64,000 nt of DNA from Oceanicola sp. D3 (lineage in GTDB: Bacteria > Pseudomonadota > Alphaproteobacteria > Rhodobacterales > Rhodobacteraceae). The notes beneath the pieces are model-generated. The model was not told the origin of the DNA, did not search any database, and worked only from the letters and a program-made list of their open reading frames with translations. Every line of letters starts with the position of its first letter. The first letter of the stretch is position 1. The translations under genes and the position numbers were made by a program. Below, one piece after another: positions 45,965 through 55,199 of this stretch. The DNA lies in NCBI RefSeq assembly GCF_006351965.1, contig NZ_CP040932.1:3348001-3412000 (forward strand). The letters are read 5' to 3'.

Positions 45965-47437
45965 TCACTGCGCCTGCGCACCGGCTTCAGTCCTGATTGC
46001 CCCTGCCATTCCACTTTGACGCATGGCATCTAACTTCGCAGTGACGGATCGGTGAAGGCGGGGATTGGCAATAAGTGACTTGGGGAAGAGGCCCGGCATC
46101 TCCATCAGATTAGATACGGTTGTCGCTGTATCATCCGTGTCATTGGCGAACCGCCGCAACTCGGCCTCTCGCGGGTCTCTCAGTTCGAAGGCCTCTCCCG
46201 CATCGGTCTTCCCCATTGCGTAACGCATCCAGGCGGCGATGGCGAAGGCGAATGGCTCCACGGAATGGCCTTTCGAAACGGCGACCTCGGCAGGGGCAAG
46301 GATCCGTTGCGGTAGCTTCTCGGTGCCGTCCATGGCGATCTGGTAGGTCTGGTGCCGCAAGTGCGGGTTGGAGAACCGGGTGCAGAGCGCTTCGGCATAG
46401 GCGGCGAAGTCGACGCCGGGAAGCTCTGGGAGCGTGGCGGCGGCGGCGGCGAGGTGGCGGCGCACCAGCGCTGCGAGGGAGGCGTCCTGCATCACGTCAG
46501 AGACGTGGCGATGGCCGCTGAGGAATCCGGTATAGGCCAGCATCGAATGCGCGCCGTTCAGCATCCGCAGCTTCATCTCCTCGTAGGGCTTCACGTCGGC
46601 CACGAACATCGCGCCCGCCGCCTCCCAAGCCGGGCGGCCGGTTGGAAAGCTGTCCTCGATCACCCATTGGGTGAAGGCCTCGGTCTCTACCGCCGCCTCG
46701 TCGCGCTGACCTGTCATCGCCTCGGCGTCGGCGAGGGTTTCGGGCGTGGCAGCGGGCGTGATGCGGTCGACCATGGTGGAGGGAAAGGCCACTTCCGCAG
46801 CGATGAAATCGGCCACCTCGGGCGCGGTGCGGCGGGCGAAATCCACCAACAGGCCGCGCAGGAGCGGGCCGTTCTCGGGGAGGTTGTCGCAGCAGAGCAC
46901 GGTGAAAGGCGGGTGGCCCGCGGCACGGCGGGCTTGAAGCGCCCAGACCAAGAGGCCAGCGACGCCGATAGGGGCCTCGGGTGCGGCAAGGTCGTGTGCA
47001 ATGGCGGGGTGAGACGGGTCAACGCCGCCGGTGGTGCGGTCGATGCCATAGCCCTTTTCGGTGACGGTCATGCTGACGATGCGGGTGTGCGGCGAGGTCA
47101 GCGCGGCCAGCACCTCGGCGCGATCAGGCCCGAGGCAGAGCGCCCCGGCGACCGAGCCGATCACCCGGGCGCGGCTGCCCTCGGCGCTGCGCTCGATCAG
47201 GGTGAAGAGCCCGTTCTGGGGGCCGAGTTGCGTGGCGGGTTCGGGGCTGCGCAGGCTTACACCACAGATGCGCCAGTCACCGCCCGAGGCGGCCAGCGCG
47301 GTATCGGTCGCGGCGGCCTGGTGCGCCTTGTGAAAGGCCCCGAGCCCGAGGTGGACGATGCCCACGCCATGATCGGCGGGCACATAGCCGGGCCGCGCGA
47401 CGGTGTCGGGCAGCCCCTCCAGTGTTGTCAGCCTCAT
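45965..47437 (-). CDS. uxuB: Fructuronate reductase / mannitol dehydrogenase family
   Basis: A 490-residue polyol-specific long-chain dehydrogenase. The NAD-binding motif is GIVHLGLGAFHKAHQA, the catalytic Lys region is MFVADVKPYEEMKLRMLNGAHSMLAY, and the C-terminal domain has the active KLPQRILAP segment. Family members reduce D-fructuronate to D-mannonate or oxidise mannitol. The ATG overlaps the stop of uxuA upstream, so fructuronate reductase (UxuB) is the better name. Confidence 0.9.
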   Translation of the reverse strand: MRLTTLEGLPDTVARPGYVPADHGVGIVHLGLGAFHKAHQAAATDTALAASGGDWRICGVSLRSPEPATQLGPQNGLFTLIERSAEGSRARVIGSVAGALCLGPDRAEVLAALTSPHTRIVSMTVTEKGYGIDRTTGGVDPSHPAIAHDLAAPEAPIGVAGLLVWALQARRAAGHPPFTVLCCDNLPENGPLLRGLLVDFARRTAPEVADFIAAEVAFPSTMVDRITPAATPETLADAEAMTGQRDEAAVETEAFTQWVIEDSFPTGRPAWEAAGAMFVADVKPYEEMKLRMLNGAHSMLAYTGFLSGHRHVSDVMQDASLAALVRRHLAAAAATLPELPGVDFAAYAEALCTRFSNPHLRHQTYQIAMDGTEKLPQRILAPAEVAVSKGHSVEPFAFAIAAWMRYAMGKTDAGEAFELRDPREAELRRFANDTDDTATTVSNLMEMPGLFPKSLIANPRLHRSVTAKLDAMRQSGMAGAIRTEAGAQAQ

Positions 47438-48642
47438 GCGGTGATCCGGGGTTCGAGCGCGGCGATGATCCCGCGCAGCTCGGCCAGGCCCTTGAGCCGC
47501 CCGATAGAAGGATAGCCGGGTTGCGCGCTGCGCTTCAGGTCATCGAGAATGTCCTGCCCATGATCGGGGCGGAAGGGAATGGACCAGTCAGCACGTCCGG
47601 CGGCCTTGCGCTTCGCCTCCTCATTCAGTGCCGCCTCGATCAAGGCCACCATGTCGGTATCGCCGCCGAGGTGCTCGGCCTCGTGGAAGTCGCCGCGGAT
47701 ATCGCCGGTCTCGCGCGTCACGTTGCGGAGGTGCAGGAAATGCACCCGGTCGCCCAGCCGCTCCATCATGCCCGGCAGGTCGTTGTCGGGCCGGGCACCG
47801 AGCGAGCCGGAGCAGAGAGTGATGCCGTTGGCGGGGCTGTCGACGCCCTCGACCAGCTTTTGGTAGTGGTATTCCGTCGACATGATCCGGGGCAGGCCCA
47901 GCAGCGGCACCGGCGGGTCGTCGGGGTGGCAGCACATCCGCAGGCCAAGGCGCTCGGCGGTGGGCACCACCTCGGCAAGGAAGTCGAGCAGGTGCTTGCG
48001 CAGGGTGTCTTCACTCATCGCGGCATATTGGGCGAGGTGGTCGCGCACGTCTTCGAGAGAGAAGCTCTCCGCTGCGCCGGGCAGGCCGAAGACGACGTTC
48101 TTGGCGAGTTGCGCCTTGCGGTCCTCGGACATCTCGGCAAACCGCCGGGCGGCGGCGTCGCGCAGGGCCTCGTCATAATCCTCCGCCGCGCCGGGGCGGG
48201 CGAGGATGTGCAAGTCGAAGGCGGCAAAATCGGTGAGGTCGAAGCGCATGCAGGTGGCGCCGTTCGGCATCCGCCATGCAAGGTCGGTGCGGGTCCAGTC
48301 CAGCACCGGCATGAAGTTGTAGCAGATCACCTCGATCCCTGCCCCGGCGAGGTGCTCGAGGCTGGTGATGTAGTTGGCGATGTGGCTGCTCCAGTCGCCC
48401 TGCTGCTTCTTGATGTCTTCTGAGACCGGCAGGCTCTCGACCACGTCCCAGCCGAGGCCGGAGGGCGCGCCGTCGGTCATGGTGCCGATCTCGCGCTGCC
48501 GCTTGGCGATCTCCTCGGGCGTCCACACGGCGCCGGTGGGCACATGGTGCAGCGCCGAGACGATGCCCTGCACCCCCGCCTGCAGCGTGTCGTCGATGGA
48601 TACCAGGTCACGGGGGCCGAACCACCGCCAGGTCTGTTTCAT
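47434..48642 (-). CDS. uxuA: Mannonate dehydratase
   Basis: A 402-residue enzyme that dehydrates D-mannonate to 2-keto-3-deoxygluconate. Family features include MKQTWRWFGPRDLVSI, GWDVVESLPVSEDIK, the metal ligands in CCHPDDPP, GITLCSGSLG and HFLHLRNV, and IPFRPDHGQDIL near the end. The ATG at 48642 follows a GAGGCTTC ribosome site; the longer frame is an artefact through the GntR gene. Divergent from the GntR regulator, with a triple repeat between. Confidence 0.95.
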   Translation of the reverse strand: MKQTWRWFGPRDLVSIDDTLQAGVQGIVSALHHVPTGAVWTPEEIAKRQREIGTMTDGAPSGLGWDVVESLPVSEDIKKQQGDWSSHIANYITSLEHLAGAGIEVICYNFMPVLDWTRTDLAWRMPNGATCMRFDLTDFAAFDLHILARPGAAEDYDEALRDAAARRFAEMSEDRKAQLAKNVVFGLPGAAESFSLEDVRDHLAQYAAMSEDTLRKHLLDFLAEVVPTAERLGLRMCCHPDDPPVPLLGLPRIMSTEYHYQKLVEGVDSPANGITLCSGSLGARPDNDLPGMMERLGDRVHFLHLRNVTRETGDIRGDFHEAEHLGGDTDMVALIEAALNEEAKRKAAGRADWSIPFRPDHGQDILDDLKRSAQPGYPSIGRLKGLAELRGIIAALEPRITA

Positions 48643-48702
48643 GTGAGAAGCCTCCCGAGTCGTCTGTCGGGGGCAAGGTATCAGACCGCCGCGAACCTGA
48701 CT

Positions 48703-48726
48703 AGTATGGAAGTATGGAAGTATGGT
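48703..48726. repeat. Three tandem 8-base repeats between uxuA and GntR genes
   Basis: AGTATGGA, AGTATGGA and AGTATGGT in direct tandem, lying 60 bases from the uxuA start and 28 bases before the GntR ATG. The position suggests a regulator site or a promoter-spacing element, though a simple slipped repeat is possible. Confidence 0.7.
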
Positions 48727-48753
48727 AGGCATGCGCCGGGAGGAGAGCGAATC

Positions 48754-49500
48754 ATGACGGAGAACCGCATCACATCCGCTGCGCTGGATCCGGCATCGCC
48801 GATCACGCCGCAGATCTATGCGCATCTGCGCGACGCCATCATCCGCAACCGCCTTTCCCCCGGCGACCGTATCTCCGAGACCGAGATCGCCCGGAGTTGG
48901 GACGTCAGCCGCCAACCAGTGCGCGAGGCCTTTATCCGTCTCGCCGGCGAGGGTCTGCTGGCGGTGCTGCCTCAGCGCGGCACCATCGTGACCCGGATCA
49001 CCTATTCCGACGTGCTGAACGCGCGCTTTCTGCGCGAGGCGATCGAGGCCGACATTGCCAAGATCCTCGCCCGGCGCCCCGACCCGGCGCTGATCGCCGA
49101 GCTGCGCGCCCAGCTCGAGGCACAGGAAGCGGTGGCCTCCAGCAGCCCGCAAGAGTTCATCGGGCTCGACGAGCAGTTTCACCGCACCCTCGCCGATGCC
49201 GCCGGAAAGCGCGGCGCGTGGCGGCTGATCGAGGGGCTGAAATCGCAGATGGACCGGGTGCGCTTTCTGTCGCTCGGCCATTTTCCGGTGGAAAAGCTGG
49301 TGAGCCAGCACCGCGCCATCGTGGATGCCATCGAGCAGGGAGACATGAGCGCCGCCAATGCCGCCGTCCGCACCCATCTGCGCGAGGTCCTCACCGACCT
49401 GCCGCAGATCCATGCGGCGCGGCCAGAGTTTTTCGACGTGCCGGAGGGGGAAATCCCCGAGCCGGTCAATGCACCCATCCAAGGAGGAAAAGACACATGA
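48754..49500 (+). CDS. GntR-family regulator with FCD domain (uronate-type)
   Basis: A 248-residue regulator. The winged helix is SETEIARSWDVSRQPVREAFIRLAGEGLL, and the FCD domain has the metal-ligand residues in GLDEQFHRTLADAAG and the final AAVRTHLREV. The start at 48754 has GGAGGAGA upstream. It overlaps the TRAP binding-protein gene by 4 bases, so regulator and importer are one unit. By position and family (UxuR/ExuR-like) it likely responds to a hexuronate or its breakdown product. Confidence 0.9.
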   Translation: MTENRITSAALDPASPITPQIYAHLRDAIIRNRLSPGDRISETEIARSWDVSRQPVREAFIRLAGEGLLAVLPQRGTIVTRITYSDVLNARFLREAIEADIAKILARRPDPALIAELRAQLEAQEAVASSSPQEFIGLDEQFHRTLADAAGKRGAWRLIEGLKSQMDRVRFLSLGHFPVEKLVSQHRAIVDAIEQGDMSAANAAVRTHLREVLTDLPQIHAARPEFFDVPEGEIPEPVNAPIQGGKDT

Positions 49501-50468
49501 CATTCAACTGGAAAAAGCCGGTTCTCGCCGTGGCCATGGCCGCGCTGACCGCCGTGCCCGCCTTCGCGCAGGAGATGACCCTGAAGCTGGGCCACCTCGC
49601 CAACGAGGAAAACCCCTGGCATCTCGCCTCGGTGAAGTTCGCCGAAGAGCTGGCCGCCCGCACCGACGGGCGCATCGTGGTCGAGGTCTTTCCGAACGAG
49701 AGCCTCGGCAAGGAAATCGACCTGATCAACGGCATGCAGCTTGGCACCGTGGATATGGCGATCACCGGCGAGAGCCTGCAGAACTGGGCCCCGATGGCCG
49801 CGCTCCTGGCCATTCCCTACGCCTACAAGTCCATCGAGCACATGGATGAGGTCGCTTCTGGCGAGATCGGCGAGCAGATCAACGCCGAGATTATCGAGAA
49901 GGCACAGGTTCACCCGATTGCGTACTTCGCCCGTGGCCCGCGCAACCTCACCTCGAACCGCCCGATCGAGACCCCGGCCGACCTGAACGGCCTCAAGATG
50001 CGCGTGCCCAACGTGCCGCTCTTCATAGACGTATGGTCCTCGCTTGGCGCGGCCCCCGGCCCGATGGCATTCTCCGAGGTGTTCACCTCGCTGCAGAACG
50101 GCACCATCGAAGCGCAGGAGAACCCGCTCGCCCTGATCCGCTCGGCCAGTTTCAACGAGGTGCAGAGCCACGTGAACCTCACCGAGCATGTCCGCTCCTG
50201 GGCGATCATGGCCATGGCCGAAAGTACATGGCAGAAGCTCTCCGAGGACGACCGAAAGGCAGTCATGGAAGCGGCTGCAATTGCCCAGGCCTATGAGCGT
50301 GACCTGTTCGAGAAGAGCCTCGCCGATGATCGCGCCTACCTTGAGGCCAATGGCATGACCTTCGTTGAGGTTGACGGTGCCGCCTTTGCCGCCGCTGCCA
50401 AAGACGCCGTGCTGAGCAACGTCAGCGACGAGATCCGCCCGATCGTCGAAGGGCTGTTCGCCGAGTAA
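49497..50468 (+). CDS. TRAP transporter solute-binding protein (DctP type), system 2
   Basis: A 323-residue periplasmic protein with a signal peptide ending near residue 24 (VPAFAQ). DctP features are LKLGHLANEENPWHLASVKFAEELAARTDGR, the Arg region LNGLKMRVPNVP, and AFSEVFTSLQNGTIEAQENP. The ATG follows an AAGGAGG site. It resembles sugar-acid-specific DctP proteins. A hairpin and 75-base gap separate it from dctQ. Confidence 0.94.
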   Translation: MTFNWKKPVLAVAMAALTAVPAFAQEMTLKLGHLANEENPWHLASVKFAEELAARTDGRIVVEVFPNESLGKEIDLINGMQLGTVDMAITGESLQNWAPMAALLAIPYAYKSIEHMDEVASGEIGEQINAEIIEKAQVHPIAYFARGPRNLTSNRPIETPADLNGLKMRVPNVPLFIDVWSSLGAAPGPMAFSEVFTSLQNGTIEAQENPLALIRSASFNEVQSHVNLTEHVRSWAIMAMAESTWQKLSEDDRKAVMEAAAIAQAYERDLFEKSLADDRAYLEANGMTFVEVDGAAFAAAAKDAVLSNVSDEIRPIVEGLFAE

Positions 50469-50486
50469 CCCAGCCTTCGGGCCAAC

Positions 50487-50515
50487 GGCCGGCGTGGCTC
50501 TCCCCCGCGCCGGCC
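50487..50515 (+). terminator. Hairpin between dctP and dctQ, system 2
   Basis: GGCCGGCGTGG pairs with CCGCGCCGGCC (one G-T pair, 7-base loop), followed by GCCTTT. This is the third such hairpin after a binding-protein gene in the window. Probably an mRNA-stabilising or attenuating element. Confidence 0.55.
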
Positions 50516-50543
50516 GCCTTTCATCTGACCGGAGACTGCCGCC

Positions 50544-51050
50544 ATGCGCCTTGCTGAAACCCTCGTCCGCATCCTCACGCTCGTCGCCCGCATCGGCGCG
50601 GGTGTGGCTTTTGCGGTGCTGATCGGCACCGTGCTGGTGCAGGTCGTGGGGCGCACCACCGGGCAGTCGCCCGTCTGGACAGAGGAACTTACCCGCTTTG
50701 CCCTGCTCTATCTCGTCGCCTTCGGTGCGGGCCTCAGCCTGCGCACCGGCGATCTGGTGAACGTCGACGTGATCAGCGAGTCACTGCCGGGCAAGTTGCC
50801 CTGGATCCTGCGCCTGCTGGCTGCCGCCGCCACCGCCGCGCTCGCGCTCTACCTGCTGCCCCATGCTTGGAAATACGTGACCATCGGCAAGATGCAGACC
50901 GCCCCGGCGCTGGGCATCCGCATGACCTGGGCGCATCTCACCGTCTTCATCCTGCTCGCAGGCCTCGCCCTCTTTGCCCTGCTGCGCTGCATCGCCATGC
51001 TCTCGGGCGCCGAGGACGGCACCCCCGTGAAACCCACCGAGGAGGAATGA
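50544..51050 (+). CDS. TRAP transporter small permease (DctQ type), system 2
   Basis: A 168-residue protein with four membrane segments and the DctQ core QVVGRTTGQSPVWTEELTRFALLYLVAFGAGLSLRTGDLVNVDVI. The ATG at 50544 has CGGAGA upstream. It sits between the binding-protein gene and dctM, the usual order. Confidence 0.93.
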   Translation: MRLAETLVRILTLVARIGAGVAFAVLIGTVLVQVVGRTTGQSPVWTEELTRFALLYLVAFGAGLSLRTGDLVNVDVISESLPGKLPWILRLLAAAATAALALYLLPHAWKYVTIGKMQTAPALGIRMTWAHLTVFILLAGLALFALLRCIAMLSGAEDGTPVKPTEEE

Positions 51051-51054
51051 CCTC

Positions 51055-52332
51055 ATGGACGTGACCATTCTCCTCACCGTTTTCGTGCTCGGCCTCGCGC
51101 TGGGCGTGCCCGTTGCGATCACGCTGGGCCTCTCGTCGCTCGCCTACCTCGCGTACGCCGGCATCCCGCCGGTGGTCATGCCGCAGAAGATGTATGCGGG
51201 CATGGACGTGTTCGTGCTGCTCTCGATCCCCGGCTTCATCCTCGCCGGCAACCTGATGAACCGCGGCGGGATAACAGAGCGGATCATCAGGTTCGCCAAT
51301 GCGCTGGTGGGCTGGATACGCGGTGGGCTGGGCCTGACCAATATCGCCGCCTCCATGCTCTTCGGCGGGATCACCGGCACAGCCGTAGCCGACGCCGCGT
51401 CTATTGGTGGCGTGATGATCCCCGGCATGAAGAAGGCAGGCTACCCGGCCGACTTCTCGGCTGCCGTCACCGCCGCCTCCTCCACAGTCGGCCCGATCAT
51501 CCCGCCCTCGGTGCCAATGATCATCGTCGGCGCGCTCTCGGGCATCTCGGTGGGCAAGATGTTCCTCGCCGGAGCCATCCCCGGCATCCTGATGGGCCTT
51601 GCGATGATGGTGACCTGCTACATCATCTCGCGCCGCAAGAACTTTCCGCACCAACCGTGGCAGGGCTTTGGCGAGGTGGCGCGCAGCTTTGGCGGGGCGA
51701 TCTGGGCGCTGGCGATGACCTTCCTGATCATCTACGGCCTGCTCTCAGGCCTCGCCACGCCGACCGAAACCGCCGTGGTCGCCTCGGTCTATGCCTTCCT
51801 CGTGGGCGCTTTCATCTACCGTGAACTGCCGCTGAAGCACGTGCCCGGCATAGTGATCGACAGCGCCGTGGCCGCTGCCGGCATCCTCGCGCTCGTCGGC
51901 TTTGCCAATGTCTTCGGCTGGATCCTCGTCTCCGAGCGCATCCCGCAGGCGATTGCCGATGGCGTGCTCTCGGTCACAGACAACAAGTTCCTCGTGCTGC
52001 TGCTGATCAACCTGCTGCTGCTCTTCGTCGGCATGTTCCTCGAGACCATCGCCGCGCTGATCATCCTCTTCGTGCCCCTTCTGGCGCTCTCCAACGCCGT
52101 CGGCATCGACCCGATCCACTTTGCCACCGTCGCCGTGCTGAACCTGATGATCGGCCTCACCACGCCGCCCGTCGGCGTGTGCCTCTTCGTCTGCGCCAAC
52201 ATCGCCCGGTTGCCTCTGGCGCCGGTGGTGGTGGCCATCTTCCCCTTCCTTTTGACCAACATCCTCGTGCTGCTGGCGGTCACCTACATCCCGCCGCTCG
52301 CCACCTGGTTGCCCTCGGTCCTCACACCTTAG
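51055..52332 (+). CDS. TRAP transporter large permease (DctM type), system 2
   Basis: A 425-residue membrane protein with about 12 segments. DctM signatures are LSIPGFILAGNLMNRGGITERI, FGGITGTAVADAASIGGVMI, STVGPIIPPSVPMIIVG and the C-terminal TPPVGVCLFVCANI. It completes the second TRAP importer and is followed after 10 bases by the zinc dehydrogenase gene. Confidence 0.95.
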   Translation: MDVTILLTVFVLGLALGVPVAITLGLSSLAYLAYAGIPPVVMPQKMYAGMDVFVLLSIPGFILAGNLMNRGGITERIIRFANALVGWIRGGLGLTNIAASMLFGGITGTAVADAASIGGVMIPGMKKAGYPADFSAAVTAASSTVGPIIPPSVPMIIVGALSGISVGKMFLAGAIPGILMGLAMMVTCYIISRRKNFPHQPWQGFGEVARSFGGAIWALAMTFLIIYGLLSGLATPTETAVVASVYAFLVGAFIYRELPLKHVPGIVIDSAVAAAGILALVGFANVFGWILVSERIPQAIADGVLSVTDNKFLVLLLINLLLLFVGMFLETIAALIILFVPLLALSNAVGIDPIHFATVAVLNLMIGLTTPPVGVCLFVCANIARLPLAPVVVAIFPFLLTNILVLLAVTYIPPLATWLPSVLTP

Positions 52333-52342
52333 GAGCCTGCCC

Positions 52343-53389
52343 ATGGACGCCCGCGTTTGCCGCCTCTACGGCCAGAACGACATTCGGATCGAAACCGCCC
52401 CCGTGGCCGAGCCCGGCCCCGGAGAGGTGCTTCTGGCGCTGGCCGCGGGCGGCATCTGCGGGTCGGACCTGCATTACTACCAGGACGGCGGCTTTGGCCC
52501 GATCCGGGTGCGCGAGCCGATTATACTTGGCCATGAGGCCTCGGGCACTGTGGTGGCGGTGGGCGCAGGGGTGAGCGGCGTGGCTGAGGGCGACCGGGTG
52601 GCGATCAACCCAAGCCGCACCTGCGGCACCTGCAGCTTCTGCCAAGAGGGCCTGCCGATCCACTGTCTCTCCATGCGCTTCAATGGTTCGGCCATGCGGA
52701 TGCCGCATGAGCAGGGCCTGTTCCGCGACCGGATGGTGGTGGATGCCGTGCAATGCGTGAAGGTGGCCGGCGGCGTGAGCCTGGCAGAGGCCGCCTGCGC
52801 CGAGCCGCTGGCGGTGTGCCTGCATGCCCGCAACCAGGCGGGCGACCTCGCGGGCAAGCGCGTGCTGGTCACCGGCGCAGGCCCGATCGGGGCGCTCTGC
52901 GCCGCCGCCGCCGCCGAGGCGGGCGCGGCGGAGGTGGTGGTGACCGACCTGCAGGATTTCACCCTCGGCGTGGCCACGCAGATGGGTGCGACCCACACCA
53001 TCAACGTGGCGACCGAGGCCGACGCGCTGGAGCCCTATGCCGAGAACAAGGGCAGCTTCGACGTGGCCTTCGAGTGCTCCGCCGCCGCCCCCGCGATCAA
53101 GAGCGCCATCACCTGCCTGCGCCCGCGCGGGCGACTGGTGCAGGTGGGCGTGTCGGGCGATGTGCCGATCCCGCTGAACATGCTGGTCGGCAAGGAAATC
53201 GCCTATCACGGCACCCAGCGCTTCGCCGGCGAGTTCGCCGAGGCTGTGGCCCTCATCGGTAACGGGCGGATCAAGGTGGCACCAATCATCACCGGCACCT
53301 TTCCGCTGGAACAAGCGGTGGAAGCCTTCAACACCGCCGGAGACCGCAGGGGCGCGGTAAAAGTGCAAATCGCCTTCTCCGGGGACTGA
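52343..53389 (+). CDS. Zinc-dependent alcohol dehydrogenase, L-idonate 5-dehydrogenase-like
   Basis: A 348-residue medium-chain dehydrogenase. The catalytic zinc ligands are in GGICGSDLHYY and ILGHEASG, the structural zinc cysteines in CGTCSFCQEGLPIHC, and the NAD motif in VTGAGPIGALCA. The sequence is closest to the L-idonate 5-dehydrogenase group, which oxidises idonate to 5-ketogluconate. As the last gene of the uronate TRAP operon it may convert an imported sugar acid. Confidence 0.85.
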   Translation: MDARVCRLYGQNDIRIETAPVAEPGPGEVLLALAAGGICGSDLHYYQDGGFGPIRVREPIILGHEASGTVVAVGAGVSGVAEGDRVAINPSRTCGTCSFCQEGLPIHCLSMRFNGSAMRMPHEQGLFRDRMVVDAVQCVKVAGGVSLAEAACAEPLAVCLHARNQAGDLAGKRVLVTGAGPIGALCAAAAAEAGAAEVVVTDLQDFTLGVATQMGATHTINVATEADALEPYAENKGSFDVAFECSAAAPAIKSAITCLRPRGRLVQVGVSGDVPIPLNMLVGKEIAYHGTQRFAGEFAEAVALIGNGRIKVAPIITGTFPLEQAVEAFNTAGDRRGAVKVQIAFSGD

Positions 53390-53894
53390 ACACCTAGAGA
53401 GGTGCTCAACGTTGCGCAGCGAGACCTCGCCGGTAAAGGCAGCAACTCCAACCATCTGCTCGGCCTCACCACGGCATAACGGCAGATTTGCGCACCCCAT
53501 TTTTCCCGGCACCGAGAGTCATCAGGATGGAGACATGAAAGAGTTTCTATGACTCCAAAAAGATCAATCACCTGACGAAACCCACTCAACGCTTTCCTCC
53601 CACGTCGGGCGAAACGGCGGAGCATGTGATTTCCTCATACGCTGCCTGAAGGGCCGCTCTCGGCAGTGGCACCGGTGATGAGCCACGATGGTATCGCGGA
53701 CGGTCCCTGCCACTCGGGAGTTCCAAGAAAGGGCGGATAACGCCATGCTCGATGCCACGCCAGAGTGGCGGAGAGCGCTACCAGAGGGGTGAATCCCCCG
53801 CGGCTGCCCACCCCCCTCTTGGCCAAACCACATGACACTGCCCCACCGCCTATCCTTGGTGTCGCAGCAGGCCAGTGCGCGACCGCCCGGAAGT
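53390..53894. other. Long non-coding stretch upstream of nirK; no gene recognised
   Basis: About 500 bases without a convincing gene. Short open frames on both strands have no recognisable motif and no good ribosome site. No hairpin with a T-run stands out. The NnrR-type box at 53895 marks the start of the nirK control region. Confidence 0.5.
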
Positions 53895-53908
53895 TTGCGT
53901 TCCAGCAA
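53895..53908 (+). promoter_or_regulatory. NnrR/Fnr-type box upstream of nirK
   Basis: TTG-N8-CAA (TTGCGTTCCAGCAA), 66 bases before the nirK ATG. The TTG/CAA half-sites match the NnrR/DNR consensus. Single boxes of this looseness arise by chance; position in front of nirK and the nnrR gene in the window support it. Confidence 0.6.
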
Positions 53909-53974
53909 CGTTTGGCGCCGCCGGTTCTCATAGACTCCGAAGCAACAGCAATCCGTTGCAGAAGGAGAACCGAG

Positions 53975-55123
53975 ATGCTGACGAGACGTGCCGCGCTAAT
54001 GGGGGCCGCCGTGCTGGCGTCCATTCCCATGCTGACCAGACACGCCAAGGCCGAGGAGATCATGGATACCTCCATGGCCGCCCCGGTCGACCTGTCGAAC
54101 CTGCAGCGCATCAAGCGCAAGCTGATCCGCCCGCCTTTCGTGCACGAGCACGAGCAGGTGGCCCCCGGCGAGCCGCGCATCGTGGAGTTCGAGATGCAGA
54201 TCGTCGAGAAAGAGGTCGAGGTCGATAGCGGCGCCTACCTTCAGGCGATGACCTTCAACGGCTCGGTCCCCGGCCCGCTGATGGTGGTGCACGAGGGCGA
54301 TTACGTCGAACTGACGCTCTACAACTCGCCCGAGAACCTGATGCAGCACAACATCGACTTCCACTCCGCCACGGGGGCCCTGGGCGGCGGCTCGCTGACC
54401 CTGGTCAACCCGGGCGAGAAGACCGTGCTGCGCTGGAAGGCCACCCGCCCCGGCGTGTTCGTCTACCACTGCGCCCCGGGCGGCCCGATGATCCCCTGGC
54501 ACGTCGTCAGCGGCATGTCGGGCGCCATCATGGTGCTGCCGCGCGACGGGCTGAAGGATCACGAGGGCAGGCCAGTCCGCTACGACCGCGTCTTCTACAT
54601 CGGCGAGAACGACTTCTACATCCCCAAGGATGAGAATGGCGACTACAAGCGCTACGAGGACGTCGGCGAAAGCTATCCCGACACGCTCGAAGTGATGAAT
54701 GGCCTGATCCCCAGCCACGTCGTGTTCAACGGCAAGGTAGGGGCGCTCACGGGCGACAATGCGCTCCATGCGGCGCAAGGCGAGAAGGTGCTCTTCATCC
54801 ACAGCCAAGCCAACCGCGACACCCGCCCGCACCTGATTGGTGGGCATGGCGACCTTGTGTGGGAGACCGGCAAGTTCAACAACCCGCCGGAACGCGACCT
54901 TGAAACCTGGTTCATCCGTGGCGGCTCCGCCGGGGCGGCGCTCTACGAGTTCCTCCAGCCCGGCGTCTACGCCTACGTGAACCACAACCTCATTGAGGCG
55001 GTGAACCTTGGCGCAACCGCGCACGTGGTGGTGGAGGGCGACTGGAACAATGACCTGATGGAGCAGGTTCAGGCCCCGGTCGAATACAACGCCGCCTACG
55101 AAGGCAAGACCGCGCTGCCATAA
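53975..55123 (+). CDS. nirK: Copper-containing nitrite reductase NirK
   Basis: A 382-residue periplasmic enzyme that reduces nitrite to NO. The start at 53975 has AAGGAGAA upstream; the N-terminus LTRRAALMG is a twin-arginine export signal. Type 1 copper ligands are H125, C166, H176 and M181; type 2 ligands are H130, H165 and the His of [10 protein letters not shown]; catalytic Asp and His lie in NIDFHSATG-type and PSHVVFNG segments. All residues of an active enzyme are present. It is followed by a terminator-like hairpin and nirV. The NnrR box upstream predicts NO control. Confidence 0.97.
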   Translation: MLTRRAALMGAAVLASIPMLTRHAKAEEIMDTSMAAPVDLSNLQRIKRKLIRPPFVHEHEQVAPGEPRIVEFEMQIVEKEVEVDSGAYLQAMTFNGSVPGPLMVVHEGDYVELTLYNSPENLMQHNIDFHSATGALGGGSLTLVNPGEKTVLRWKATRPGVFVYHCAPGGPMIPWHVVSGMSGAIMVLPRDGLKDHEGRPVRYDRVFYIGENDFYIPKDENGDYKRYEDVGESYPDTLEVMNGLIPSHVVFNGKVGALTGDNALHAAQGEKVLFIHSQANRDTRPHLIGGHGDLVWETGKFNNPPERDLETWFIRGGSAGAALYEFLQPGVYAYVNHNLIEAVNLGATAHVVVEGDWNNDLMEQVQAPVEYNAAYEGKTALP

Positions 55124-55149
55124 GGCGGCCACCCTGCGGGGAAGGCGCT

Positions 55150-55180
55150 GGGTGGCCGGAACGCTCCGGCCACCCGTTTT
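55150..55180 (+). terminator. Terminator or attenuator hairpin between nirK and nirV
   Basis: 11-base perfect arms (GGGTGGCCGGA/TCCGGCCACCC) with a 4-base loop, followed by GTTTT. The best rho-independent terminator candidate in the window; it probably allows partial read-through into nirV. Confidence 0.65.
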
Positions 55181-55199
55181 GGTTTCGAGGAAAACGATC

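Noticed and set aside
53635-54180. A 181-residue minus-strand open frame upstream of and inside nirK
   Set aside because: Overlaps the nirK start antisense, has no motif and no ribosome site.
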